Made by a program: the position numbers and the translations under genes
The notes under the pieces: model-generated
The model's input: only the letters and a program-made list of their open reading frames with translations
Database searches by the model: none
What the model was told of the DNA's origin: nothing
Source: Neptunomonas marina
GTDB lineage: Bacteria > Pseudomonadota > Gammaproteobacteria > Pseudomonadales > Balneatricaceae
Reading direction: 5' to 3'
NCBI RefSeq assembly: GCF_004005935.1
Contig: NZ_SACQ01000006.1
Coordinates: forward strand, 186,001-250,000
DNA length: 64,000 nucleotides
Shown here: piece by piece, positions 55,782-64,000 of the stretch
Numbering within the stretch: position 1 is the stretch's first letter
How the letters are laid out: every line of letters begins with the position of its first letter

Positions 55782-57623
55782 ATGTCTCGAATTCATCTAC
55801 TGTCGCCACGCTTGGCGAACCAAATTGCCGCTGGTGAGGTTGTAGAACGGCCCGCTTCGGTCGTGAAAGAACTACTGGAGAATAGTCTAGATGCCGGCGC
55901 AACCAGCCTTGAGCTGGATGTTGAGCAGGGCGGCGTAAAGCTGATCCGGATTCGTGACGATGGCGATGGTATTGAAAAAGATGACCTCGCATTGGCGCTT
56001 AGCCGCCACGCGACCTCCAAAATCCTCGAGCTTGAAGATCTCGAGGCGGTGTGCAGCCTCGGTTTTCGGGGGGAGGCTTTGGCGAGTATTAGCTCAGTTT
56101 CGCGGTTAACACTGACATCGCGCCAGAAAGATGCAGCGAATGCTTGGCAAGTGACCACTGAGGGGCGTGATATGCAGGCGGAGGTTTCGCCAGCGGCGCA
56201 CCCTAAAGGCACAACGCTGGAGGTACGTGACCTATTTTTCAATACGCCAGCACGGCGTAAGTTTCTGCGTACTGAGAACACCGAATTTAAACATCTTGAA
56301 GAGGTGGTCAAACGGCTAGCGTTGAGCCGCTTCGATGTGGCGTTCCAGCTGCGCCATAATGGCCGTGTTATTCACCAATTGCGTCCAGCGCGCTCTCAGC
56401 CTGAGCGGGAGCGGCGCGTTGCTTCGGTTTGTGGCCCGCAGTTTATCCAGCAGTCGCTGAGTGTAGATGTCGTTGCAGAATCCTCGGGTATCTCTTTACG
56501 TGGCTGGATTGGCTTACCCACTTTCTCGCGCAGTCAGGCCGACCTGCAGTACTTCTTTGTTAATGGCCGTATGATTCGCGATAAAGTTGTGACCCATGCG
56601 GTACGCCAAGCGTATGCCGATGTGCTCTATCATGGCCGCCATCCTGCCTATGTTCTCTATTTAGAGCTCGATCCTGCGCTGGTGGATGTCAATGTACACC
56701 CTACCAAGCATGAGGTGCGCTTTCGCGAGAGCCGCCTTGTACACGACTTCATCTATCGCAGTATCCATCGCGTGATTGGCGATGTCCGCCCCGATGCCGA
56801 AAGTGTTCCAGCGCTGCAGCAGGTGATTCAAGCAGAGGAGGTTAGCTATCAGCAGCACTCGATGCCGTTAGCAAACCGCCCAGCGGCCTCGCCGTCAGCG
56901 TCACAGGTGCAAGAGCAAATGAGTGCGTATGGGCAATTGCATCAGCCAGCGGCAGAGCCCGTGCAGCCGCCACAAGCATTTAACATGCTAAATAAGCCTG
57001 CAACTGTGCTTGGGCATTCCGATGAGTCTGAACGTGAGTATCCACCGCTCGGTTTTGCCGTGGCTCAGCTACACGGCATCTATATTCTGGCGGAAAACCG
57101 CGATGGTATGGTGCTGGTCGATATGCACGCTGCGCATGAGCGTATCGTCTATGAACGCCTGAAAGCGGCTTACGAAACGGAAGGGGTGCGCAGTCAGCCT
57201 CTGTTAGTGCCTGTGAGTGTAGCGTTGAGCCAACGCGAGGCGGATGTTGCTCAAGCTCATGATAAGGCGTTGCAGCAGCTTGGCTTTGAGTTGCAGCGTT
57301 TAGGTGAGGAGACCATGGTGATTCGTCAGGTACCAGTGACATTGGCGAGAGCGGATGTCGAGCAGTTACTGCGCGATGTGCTATCCGACGTAATCACTTA
57401 CGGCCACTCGCGACGTATTCAAGAGCATATCAACGAGTTGCTAGCGACAATGGCCTGTCACGGCGCGGTGCGGGCGAATCGGCAGTTAACGCTGCCCGAA
57501 ATGAATGCGCTACTGCGCGATATGGAGGTCACTGAGCGCAGTGGTCAGTGTAATCATGGCCGACCCACATGGACCCAGCTTACGTTGGGCGAACTCGACA
57601 AATTATTTATGCGAGGCCAGTGA
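55782..57623 (+). CDS. mutL: DNA mismatch repair protein MutL (endonuclease type)
   Basis: A 613-residue GHKL ATPase: [15 protein letters not shown] and [10 protein letters not shown] in the N-terminal half. A Gln/Pro/Ala-rich linker (about 340-410) leads to the dimerisation domain. D447-M-H-A-A-H-E453 and E458 fit the D-x-H-A-x2-E-x4-E nicking-endonuclease motif, with A-C-H-G and C-N-H-G-R-P zinc-site motifs. This is the type in bacteria without MutH. Overlapped at its 3' end by no more than the miaA leader. Confidence 0.98.
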   Translation: MSRIHLLSPRLANQIAAGEVVERPASVVKELLENSLDAGATSLELDVEQGGVKLIRIRDDGDGIEKDDLALALSRHATSKILELEDLEAVCSLGFRGEALASISSVSRLTLTSRQKDAANAWQVTTEGRDMQAEVSPAAHPKGTTLEVRDLFFNTPARRKFLRTENTEFKHLEEVVKRLALSRFDVAFQLRHNGRVIHQLRPARSQPERERRVASVCGPQFIQQSLSVDVVAESSGISLRGWIGLPTFSRSQADLQYFFVNGRMIRDKVVTHAVRQAYADVLYHGRHPAYVLYLELDPALVDVNVHPTKHEVRFRESRLVHDFIYRSIHRVIGDVRPDAESVPALQQVIQAEEVSYQQHSMPLANRPAASPSASQVQEQMSAYGQLHQPAAEPVQPPQAFNMLNKPATVLGHSDESEREYPPLGFAVAQLHGIYILAENRDGMVLVDMHAAHERIVYERLKAAYETEGVRSQPLLVPVSVALSQREADVAQAHDKALQQLGFELQRLGEETMVIRQVPVTLARADVEQLLRDVLSDVITYGHSRRIQEHINELLATMACHGAVRANRQLTLPEMNALLRDMEVTERSGQCNHGRPTWTQLTLGELDKLFMRGQ

Positions 57624-57628
57624 CATTT

Positions 57629-58573
57629 ATGTCATCTACCGAAAAATTTCCTCCAGCTATATTTCTTATGGGGCCCACAGCAGCAGGGAAAACCGATTTA
57701 GCACTGCGGCTCACTGAAGCGCTACCGTGCGATATTATCAGCGTCGACTCGGCACTGATCTATCGTGATATGAATATTGGTACGGCCAAACCCGATGCAG
57801 CAACTTTAGCGCGCTATCCGCACCGGTTGGTCGATATTATTGATCCTAGTGAGTCCTATTCGGCTGCTGAGTTTCGCCGTGACGCATTACGTGAAATGGA
57901 AGACATTAGCAGCCGAGGGCGTATCCCCTTGTTGGTTGGGGGGACGATGATGTACTACAACGCTCTGCTCAAGGGGTTGGCAAAGCTTCCGGAGGCTGAC
58001 CCAGCGATCCGAGCACGCCTTTTGGCATGGGGCGAGCAAGAGGGCTGGCCTGCACTGCATCAGCGCCTAGCCGAGGTAGACCCGAAATCGGCTGAGCGCC
58101 TTAAACCAACAGATTCTCAGCGGCTGCAGCGTGCGCTTGAGGTCTATGAGATCACTGGACGGCCCATGAGCGAACTTTGGCAAGAGCAGCAAACCGAACA
58201 ATTGCCCTACAATATTATTAACCTTGCGGTGATGCCTGCCGAGCGTAAAACACTGCACGAGCGAATTGCGTTGCGTTTTAACATGATGTTGGATGAAGGG
58301 TTTGAGGAAGAGGTGCGCGCGCTTTATGCACGTGGCGATCTTAATCCGCAAATGCCATCAGTCCGCTGTGTTGGCTATCGCCAGATGTGGTCCTATATTG
58401 AAGGGGAATACGATTATCAAACGATGATCGATAAAGGCATTATTGCAACACGCCAATTAGCCAAGCGCCAAATTACTTGGTTAAGAAGTTGGGAAAACTT
58501 ACATTGGTTAGAAAGCGAAGATAAAGATATTCTTAATATCAGCTTGAAATTGGTCAATACTGCCATTATATAA
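57629..58573 (+). CDS. miaA: tRNA dimethylallyltransferase
   Basis: A 314-residue P-loop transferase adding dimethylallyl to A37 of UNN-reading tRNAs. Motifs: [17 protein letters not shown] and the acceptor region G-G-T-M-M-Y. ATG 57629 lies just past the mutL stop; the longer frame from 57569 runs inside mutL. Confidence 0.97.
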   Translation: MSSTEKFPPAIFLMGPTAAGKTDLALRLTEALPCDIISVDSALIYRDMNIGTAKPDAATLARYPHRLVDIIDPSESYSAAEFRRDALREMEDISSRGRIPLLVGGTMMYYNALLKGLAKLPEADPAIRARLLAWGEQEGWPALHQRLAEVDPKSAERLKPTDSQRLQRALEVYEITGRPMSELWQEQQTEQLPYNIINLAVMPAERKTLHERIALRFNMMLDEGFEEEVRALYARGDLNPQMPSVRCVGYRQMWSYIEGEYDYQTMIDKGIIATRQLAKRQITWLRSWENLHWLESEDKDILNISLKLVNTAII

Positions 58574-58648
58574 TGCAATCAGCTGTAAGTTTTTGGTGCT
58601 ATGCACAATTTTGGCGCCAATTTTTTGGTTGCACACAATAAAATATAA

Positions 58649-58915
<267 letters not shown>

Positions 58916-58927
58916 GGTAATCACTGA

Positions 58928-60226
58928 TTGTTTTTTGAACGTCCGGAGTCTGGTGAAAAAGCCATACTCGTTCATATGGATATGGCCGACGAGGCCGTCC
59001 AAGAATCACCTCGCGAGCTCGAGGAGCTCGCGCTATCTGCCGGAGCTGATCCTGTCGAAATTTTGATGGGATCGCGCCATAAACCCACTTCAAAGTTCTT
59101 TGTTGGTAGCGGAAAGCTTGATGAATTGCGCCAGCTTGTGCAGTTGCACGAAGCTGAGGTGGTTATCTTCAATCACCCCTTGTCACCGGCACAAGAACGT
59201 AACATAGAGCGTGAAATTAAATGCCGAGTACTTGATCGCACCGGCCTTATTCTTGATATTTTCGCGCAGCGAGCTCGGACTCACGAAGGTAAGTTACAGG
59301 TTGAACTAGCCCAGCTAGAACACGTGTCAACGCGCCTTGTGCGAGGCTGGACCCACTTGGAGCGTCAAAAAGGCGGTATCGGTCTTCGCGGCCCGGGTGA
59401 GAGTCAGCTAGAGACTGACCGACGTCTTTTGCGGGCACGTATTAAAGCGATCAATGCACGCTTGGAAAAAGTGCGCAAGCAGCGTGAGCAGGGGCGTCGC
59501 TCCCGTCAGCGTGCAGAAGTACCTACCGTGTCTTTGGTGGGCTATACAAACGCAGGTAAATCGACACTCTTTAATCGTATTACCGATGCGGATGTGTACG
59601 CAGCTGATCAGCTGTTTGCTACCCTTGACCCGACTTTGCGTCGGATCGAGTTGGAGGATGTTGGTCCGGCCATTTTGGCGGATACGGTGGGTTTTATACG
59701 CCACCTTCCTCACAAGCTTGTTGAGTCGTTTCGTGCCACGTTGCAAGAAACAACGGATGCAACCTTGTTGCTGCATGTGGTAGACGCATATGACGAAGAG
59801 CGCCAAGGGCATATGGACGAGGTTGAGCACGTATTACGCGAGATCGGCGCTGAAGATGTGCCGCTGTTGCAAGTGTTCAATAAAATCGACCAGATGCCGG
59901 GGCAAGAGCCTCGCATCGATCGTGATGATCAGGGTATGCCAACTCGTGTTTGGTTGTCTGCGCAGAGTGGTGCTGGCGTCGAGCTGCTACTTCAGGCGGT
60001 TAATGAAGCGCTCTCGGACGATGTTTTTCACGACACGATCAAGCTGACCCCGCGCGAGGGGCAGCTGCGTTCTCAGCTTTATGCGCAGGGGGCCGTGTTG
60101 GAAGAATCATACGATGAGTGTGGCGATATACATCTGGAAATCAGGTTGCAACGTAAAGATCTATTACAGATCCTAAGTCGGCTTGGTATGCCAACTGAAC
60201 AATATCGGGTAGAGCCGGTCTATTAA
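58928..60226 (+). CDS. hflX: GTPase HflX
   Basis: A 432-residue ribosome-associated GTPase: N-terminal HflX domain (V-L-D-R-T-G-L-I-L-D, G-P-G-E-S-Q-L-E-T-D-R-R), then G1 G-Y-T-N-A-G-K-S-T and G3 D-T-V-G-F-I. It splits stalled ribosomes. It starts with TTG 58928 after GAGG; the F-F-E-R-P opening matches HflX from other gammaproteobacteria. Confidence 0.97.
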   Translation: MFFERPESGEKAILVHMDMADEAVQESPRELEELALSAGADPVEILMGSRHKPTSKFFVGSGKLDELRQLVQLHEAEVVIFNHPLSPAQERNIEREIKCRVLDRTGLILDIFAQRARTHEGKLQVELAQLEHVSTRLVRGWTHLERQKGGIGLRGPGESQLETDRRLLRARIKAINARLEKVRKQREQGRRSRQRAEVPTVSLVGYTNAGKSTLFNRITDADVYAADQLFATLDPTLRRIELEDVGPAILADTVGFIRHLPHKLVESFRATLQETTDATLLLHVVDAYDEERQGHMDEVEHVLREIGAEDVPLLQVFNKIDQMPGQEPRIDRDDQGMPTRVWLSAQSGAGVELLLQAVNEALSDDVFHDTIKLTPREGQLRSQLYAQGAVLEESYDECGDIHLEIRLQRKDLLQILSRLGMPTEQYRVEPVY

Positions 60227-60272
60227 ACCGGCCTCAACAACAATTTCAATTTGGTTTTTACGGAGTAACGAT

Positions 60273-61469
60273 ATGGCTTGGAACGAGCCTGGCGGAAACG
60301 GCAACAACCAGGATCCTTGGGGCGGTGGTGATAACCGCAATAAGGGTAATCGAGGAAATGATCAGGGGCCCCCTGACATGGACGAGGTGCTACGTAAGCT
60401 GCAAGACAGACTCAATGAGCTGTTTGGTGGCTCTGGAAAGAAGCGTGGCGGCGGTGGTAGCGGCAGTGGCAGTGGTGGCTCAGGTGCGTTTTTCTGGGTC
60501 GCTATCGTCGTGGCCGCACTTGTTTGGGGTGGCATGGGTTTCTACACAGTCGACCAGCAAGAACGTGGCGTTGTTTTACGCTTAGGTAAGTACCACGACA
60601 CGGTTAATCCGGGTCTGCAATGGAACCCGCCGATGGTTGACCAAGTGTCGATCGTTAATACAACGCGAGTTCGTAGCCATGATCACCAAGCACTCATGCT
60701 CACTGAGGATGAGAATATCGTTGATGTGTCTATGGCGACTCAGTACGTCGTTTCAGATCCTAAAGCGTATAAACTGAGTGTTCGTGATCCTGATGACAGC
60801 CTGACAAATGCTGCAGAGTCTGCGCTTCGTCATGTAGTGGGTTCATCCGATATGCACTCGATTCTGACGGAAGGCCGTGAGACGTTGGCAATTCAGGTGC
60901 AAGAGCGTCTGCAAAGCTATATGTCAGATTACAACACCGGTATCGCGATCACTAAAGTCAACATCAAAGAAGCGCAAGCGCCAAACCAGGTTCAGGATGC
61001 ATTTGATGATGTTATCAAGGCGCGTGAGGATGAGCAGCGTGTGAAAAACGAAGCGCAATCTTATGCCAACGGTATCATCCCAGAAGCACGTGGTCGTGCG
61101 CAGCGTATGCTTGAAGAAGCAAGCGCGTATCGCGAGCAGGTAGTCTCTCGTGCACAGGGTGAAACAAAACGTTTCTCAGCGCTGTTAAACGAGTATCAGA
61201 AAGCGCCAGAGGTAACGCGTGAGCGTCTGTACATCGATGCTATGCAAGAAGTATTGAAAAACAACCCGAAAGTTTTGGTTGATGTCGATGGCGGTAACAA
61301 CATGATGTATCTGCCTGTGGATAAGTTAATCCAAAATCGACAAGAGCAAAGCCGTACAACGGTGGCACCAAATAACTTACGTCTTGACGACCAGTCACTG
61401 CGTAACGTGACCAACCAAGTTGTGGATCAGCTCCGTAAGCGTCAGCCAGTTCGTAGGGAGGGTCGATAA
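60273..61469 (+). CDS. hflK: FtsH protease modulator HflK
   Basis: A 398-residue SPFH protein: Gly/Asn-rich N-terminus (G-G-G-D-N-R-N and a long Gly/Ser stretch), one span (about 70-92), SPFH/PHB domain (about 95-270) and a helical tail. With HflC it forms a membrane cage around FtsH. Its TAA stop overlaps the ATG of hflC (TAATG). Confidence 0.97.
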   Translation: MAWNEPGGNGNNQDPWGGGDNRNKGNRGNDQGPPDMDEVLRKLQDRLNELFGGSGKKRGGGGSGSGSGGSGAFFWVAIVVAALVWGGMGFYTVDQQERGVVLRLGKYHDTVNPGLQWNPPMVDQVSIVNTTRVRSHDHQALMLTEDENIVDVSMATQYVVSDPKAYKLSVRDPDDSLTNAAESALRHVVGSSDMHSILTEGRETLAIQVQERLQSYMSDYNTGIAITKVNIKEAQAPNQVQDAFDDVIKAREDEQRVKNEAQSYANGIIPEARGRAQRMLEEASAYREQVVSRAQGETKRFSALLNEYQKAPEVTRERLYIDAMQEVLKNNPKVLVDVDGGNNMMYLPVDKLIQNRQEQSRTTVAPNNLRLDDQSLRNVTNQVVDQLRKRQPVRREGR

Positions 61470-62344
61470 TGAGCGGTAAGTCACTTTTTTCAGTCATTTT
61501 GGCGGGCTTGATCATTATCGTTGCATCCAAGTCTGTTTATATCGTTAAAGAAACTGAGCGTGCTGTTAAATTGCGCTTTGGTGAGATCGTGGACGCGGAC
61601 GTTAAGCCAGGCTTGCGTTTCAAGTTCCCATTCGTCAACACCATCCGTAAGTTCGATTCGCGAGTGCTATCGTTGGATAGCCGCCCTCAGGCGTTCCTAA
61701 CGATTGAGAAGAAGCGTTTGATTGTTGATGCGTTCGTAATGTGGCGTATCGATAACGTCGGTACTTACTACACGGCTACCTCGGGTGAAGAGTTCCGTGC
61801 TGCAGATCTACTTTCGACGCGGGTAGAGAACGAACTGCGTAACCAGTTTGGTGCTCGAACGCTGAACGAGGTGGTTTCTGGTGAGCGTGATGAAGTGATG
61901 GCAACCGCTATCAAAAGTTTGAACGATGTCGCTGAGCGTGAGCTAGGTGTGAGTATTGTGGATGTGCGCGTTAAGCGTATCGAGCTGCCACCTGAGGTAT
62001 CGAATTCTGTTTATGATCGTATGCGCACCGAGCGTGAGCGAGAAGCGCGTGAACTGCGTTCGCGAGGTTTCGAGCTTGCTGAAGGTATCCGTGCAGACGC
62101 TGATCGTCAGAAAACGGTTATCGAAGCGGAAGCTTACCGTGAGGCCGAAGAGGTACGTGGTGAGGGGGATGCGCAGGCGGCAGCAATCTATGCGGACGCC
62201 TACTCTGCTAACCCAGAATTCTACTCGTTTACGCGTAGTTTGAAGGCGTACACTGAATCTTTCCAAGGTAACGGCGATGTGATGTTGCTCAAGCCTGATA
62301 GTGAGTTCTTTAAGTACCTATCAAACTCGAAACAAGGCGAGTAA
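61469..62344 (+). CDS. hflC: FtsH protease modulator HflC
   Basis: A 291-residue SPFH protein: N-terminal span (about 5-24), V-K-E-T-E-R-A-V-K-L-R-F-G, and long helices with R-A-D-A-D-R-Q. Works with HflK. Start codon shared with the hflK stop implies coupled translation. Confidence 0.97.
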   Translation: MSGKSLFSVILAGLIIIVASKSVYIVKETERAVKLRFGEIVDADVKPGLRFKFPFVNTIRKFDSRVLSLDSRPQAFLTIEKKRLIVDAFVMWRIDNVGTYYTATSGEEFRAADLLSTRVENELRNQFGARTLNEVVSGERDEVMATAIKSLNDVAERELGVSIVDVRVKRIELPPEVSNSVYDRMRTEREREARELRSRGFELAEGIRADADRQKTVIEAEAYREAEEVRGEGDAQAAAIYADAYSANPEFYSFTRSLKAYTESFQGNGDVMLLKPDSEFFKYLSNSKQGE

Positions 62345-62406
62345 GCCGATAGGCTAAAAAGCGGGATTTTTGCTGCACTTTGATCTCGCTTCCATGTTAT
62401 TATTGC

Positions 62407-62434
62407 AAAAACCGGGCTTAGTCCCGGTTTTTTT
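62407..62434 (+). terminator. Rho-independent terminator after hflC
   Basis: AAAAACCGGG-CTTAGT-CCCGG followed by seven T, about 60 bases past hflC. It separates the hfl genes from DUF2065-hisZ-purA. Confidence 0.9.
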
Positions 62435-62457
62435 GTGTTGGGTGTGGGGCAACGTAT

Positions 62458-62655
62458 ATGTCTTCTGAGTTTTGGTATGAGCTGCTGATCGCTTTTTGTC
62501 TCGTATTAATTCTAGAAGGCATTATGCCGTTTCTTTACCCAAACCGGTGGCGTCAACTAGTAGCCCAGTTATCGGTTATCGATAACAAAACGCTACGAGT
62601 GATGGGGCTAGCCAGTATGCTAGCCGGTGTAGCCGGTTTATATCTTATTCGTTAA
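62458..62655 (+). CDS. DUF2065 (YjeT) family small membrane protein
   Basis: A 65-residue protein with two spans: L-L-I-A-F-C-L-V-L-I-L-E-G near the start and G-L-A-S-M-L-A-G-V-A-G-L-Y at the end, separated by F-L-Y-P-N-R-W-R. This is the YjeT/DUF2065 pattern, usually between hflC and hisZ or purA. Function unknown. Confidence 0.9.
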   Translation: MSSEFWYELLIAFCLVLILEGIMPFLYPNRWRQLVAQLSVIDNKTLRVMGLASMLAGVAGLYLIR

Positions 62656-62675
62656 TACAGTTACTGGAGTGATAC

Positions 62676-63857
62676 ATGGCGTTGGCTGATCGCTGGTTGC
62701 TGCCTGATGGTGTGAAGGAGATGCTACCTCCGCGTGCTCATCAGGTCGAAGCACTACGTCGCAAACTGCTGGATCTTTATAACTGCTGGGGTTATGACCT
62801 CGTAATGCCGCCTTTGATGGAGCATATGGAGTCATTGTTAACCGGTGTAGGTGAAGATCTCGATCTCAAAACTTTCAAGCTTATTGACCAGTTGACGGGT
62901 CATACCTTGGGTATCCGAGCTGATATCACCCCGCAGGTGGCGCGTATTGATGCGCACCGTATGACGGGTGATGGTGCTAACCGCCTGTGTTACTGCGGTT
63001 CTGTGTTGCATACGCATGCTGTTAATGGTTTGGCATCGCGCAATCCGCTGCAGCTTGGCGCAGAGTTATATGGTCACGCTGGTATCGAGAGTGATATCGA
63101 AGTGATCGCCCTAATGATTGAAACGCTGATAGCCGCTGGTTTAGAAGATGAGCTGAGCTTGGATCTTGGCCATGTCGGTATCTTCCAGGGGCTGGTAGCT
63201 GGCGCAGGTTTATCGCAGCAGCAGACAAAGCAGTACATGGAGTTGCTGGGCCGCAAAGCGTTGCCAGAACTGCGTGATTATCTGGCGCAGTTAGATGCGG
63301 CAGAGGATGTCGTGCACAACTTGTCGCTGCTGCCAACGCTGAATGGCGGTGTTGAGGTGTTAGCGCGTGCCAAGCAGCAGTTGCAAAACCCATCGGCCGA
63401 TGTATTAGACGCGATCGTGTACTTAGAAACGCTGGCAGGTCGCCTGCAAGAGCGCTATCCGCGCGTTGATCTGTATTTCGATCTGGGTGAGCTGCGTGGC
63501 TATAACTATCACACTGGGGTCGTGTTTTCTGCATTGACGCCTGTTTTCGGTCAAGCGATCGCGAAAGGCGGTCGTTATGACGCGATTGGTAAAGATTTTG
63601 GGCGTGCAAGACCGGCAACGGGCTTTAGTACAGACCTTAAAGTTTTGGCGGATCTAACCGTCGATACGAACGGCAATGCTGGCAGTATTCTCGCCCCGCA
63701 AGGCAATGAATCTGAGTTATTGAGCAAAATTGCCGAGTTGCGTTCTCAAGGAGAGCGCGTGGTGCAGCAACTGCCTGGAGACACATCAGATGATGCTGGT
63801 GTCGAGCGTCGGTTGGTGAAACAAGGCGACAGCTGGGTTGTGACCCAAGCGTCGTAA
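62676..63857 (+). CDS. hisZ: ATP phosphoribosyltransferase regulatory subunit HisZ
   Basis: A 393-residue HisRS paralogue: [10 protein letters not shown] near the start, [11 protein letters not shown], and [12 protein letters not shown]. It lacks a C-terminal anticodon domain and partners the short form of HisG in the first step of histidine synthesis. GGAG precedes the ATG. Its presence predicts a short hisG elsewhere. Confidence 0.97.
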   Translation: MALADRWLLPDGVKEMLPPRAHQVEALRRKLLDLYNCWGYDLVMPPLMEHMESLLTGVGEDLDLKTFKLIDQLTGHTLGIRADITPQVARIDAHRMTGDGANRLCYCGSVLHTHAVNGLASRNPLQLGAELYGHAGIESDIEVIALMIETLIAAGLEDELSLDLGHVGIFQGLVAGAGLSQQQTKQYMELLGRKALPELRDYLAQLDAAEDVVHNLSLLPTLNGGVEVLARAKQQLQNPSADVLDAIVYLETLAGRLQERYPRVDLYFDLGELRGYNYHTGVVFSALTPVFGQAIAKGGRYDAIGKDFGRARPATGFSTDLKVLADLTVDTNGNAGSILAPQGNESELLSKIAELRSQGERVVQQLPGDTSDDAGVERRLVKQGDSWVVTQAS

Positions 63858-63888
63858 ACGAATGAACGAAATGAGTTTAGAGACAGCA

Positions 63889-64000
63889 ATGGGCAAGAAC
63901 GTAGTTGTTTTAGGTACGCAGTGGGGCGACGAAGGTAAAGGCAAGATCGTAGATCTGCTAACGGATAAAGTGTCGGCTGTAGCGCGTTTTCAGGGTGGCC
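63889..64000 (+). CDS. purA: Adenylosuccinate synthetase, 3' partial
   Basis: The first 37 codons are visible: [18 protein letters not shown], the GTP-binding glycine loop of PurA, then I-V-D-L-L-T. It makes adenylosuccinate from IMP and aspartate. ATG 63889 matches the family start; in-frame ATGs at 63871 and 63862 would add nine residues at most. The gene runs off the window. Confidence 0.97.
   Translation, partial: MGKNVVVLGTQWGDEGKGKIVDLLTDKVSAVARFQGG

Overview
The window is one contiguous stretch of a gammaproteobacterial chromosome. The run nnr-tsaE-amiB-mutL-miaA-hfq-hflX-hflK-hflC-DUF2065-hisZ-purA on the plus strand, preceded by orn, rsgA, an HDOD gene, a rhodanese gene and psd, is the order I remember from Pseudomonas and its marine relatives. 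A hisZ gene, nhaD, a phasin, a PEP-CTERM protein and a MutL carrying the D-M-H-A endonuclease motif fit a marine Oceanospirillales-type bacterium better than an enteric one. The species cannot be fixed from the sequence alone. Base composition is moderate and even, except for one clearly AT-rich gene at 15594-18602 and an AT-rich intergenic patch near 9500-9620. I saw no rRNA, tRNA, CRISPR array or insertion sequence.

Layout. 1-8.7 kb: the end of a receiver/PP2C/HATPase signalling protein, a 44-residue membrane peptide, a GNAT enzyme, a membrane protein, an RluA-type pseudouridine synthase, a pseudo-receiver protein, an MFS exporter with a histidine-rich tail, and minCDE. 8.8-14.6 kb: a PEP-CTERM surface protein, a 2OG-Fe(II) oxygenase, a large VanZ-like membrane protein, a DUF302 protein and a homocysteine methyltransferase. 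14.8-18.6 kb: a DUF2726 protein and a 1002-residue fusion of a calcineurin-like phosphoesterase to a STAND/NACHT-like NTPase. This fusion is the best candidate for an undescribed (probably defensive) system. 18.7-26.1 kb: valS, holC and pepA, divergent from lptFG. 26.1-30.5 kb: an RDD protein, a YeeE/YedE transporter, a Sel1-repeat protein, gloA, a phasin and a flavodoxin. 30.5-33.2 kb: a cytochrome c', convergent with an nhaD-cytochrome b pair. 33.4-36.1 kb: prfB (without the usual programmed frameshift) and lysS. 36.1-42.8 kb: a degenerate GGDEF protein, an MFS protein with a helical-repeat tail, a small membrane protein with ung, a metallo-beta-lactamase-fold protein and an NTF2-like secreted protein. 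42.9-52.3 kb: gamma carbonic anhydrase, ygfZ, psd, rhodanese, HDOD, rsgA, orn, a Dnr-like Crp/Fnr regulator, a YacL-family protein, a YgjP-type metallopeptidase and queG. 52.4-64 kb: the long nnr-to-purA cluster; purA is cut by the window end.

How the genes work together. Most of the window is housekeeping: division-site placement (MinCDE), LPS export (LptFG), translation (ValS, LysS, RF2, TsaE, MiaA, QueG, HflX, RsgA), DNA repair (MutL, Ung, HolC), RNA turnover and sRNA use (Orn, Hfq), and membrane protease control (HflKC). Accessory content is concentrated at 8.8-18.6 kb and in scattered proteins that carry unusual extra domains: a His-rich tail, paired ribbon-helix-helix-like segments, helical repeats, and a catalytically degraded GGDEF domain that keeps its c-di-GMP inhibitory site.
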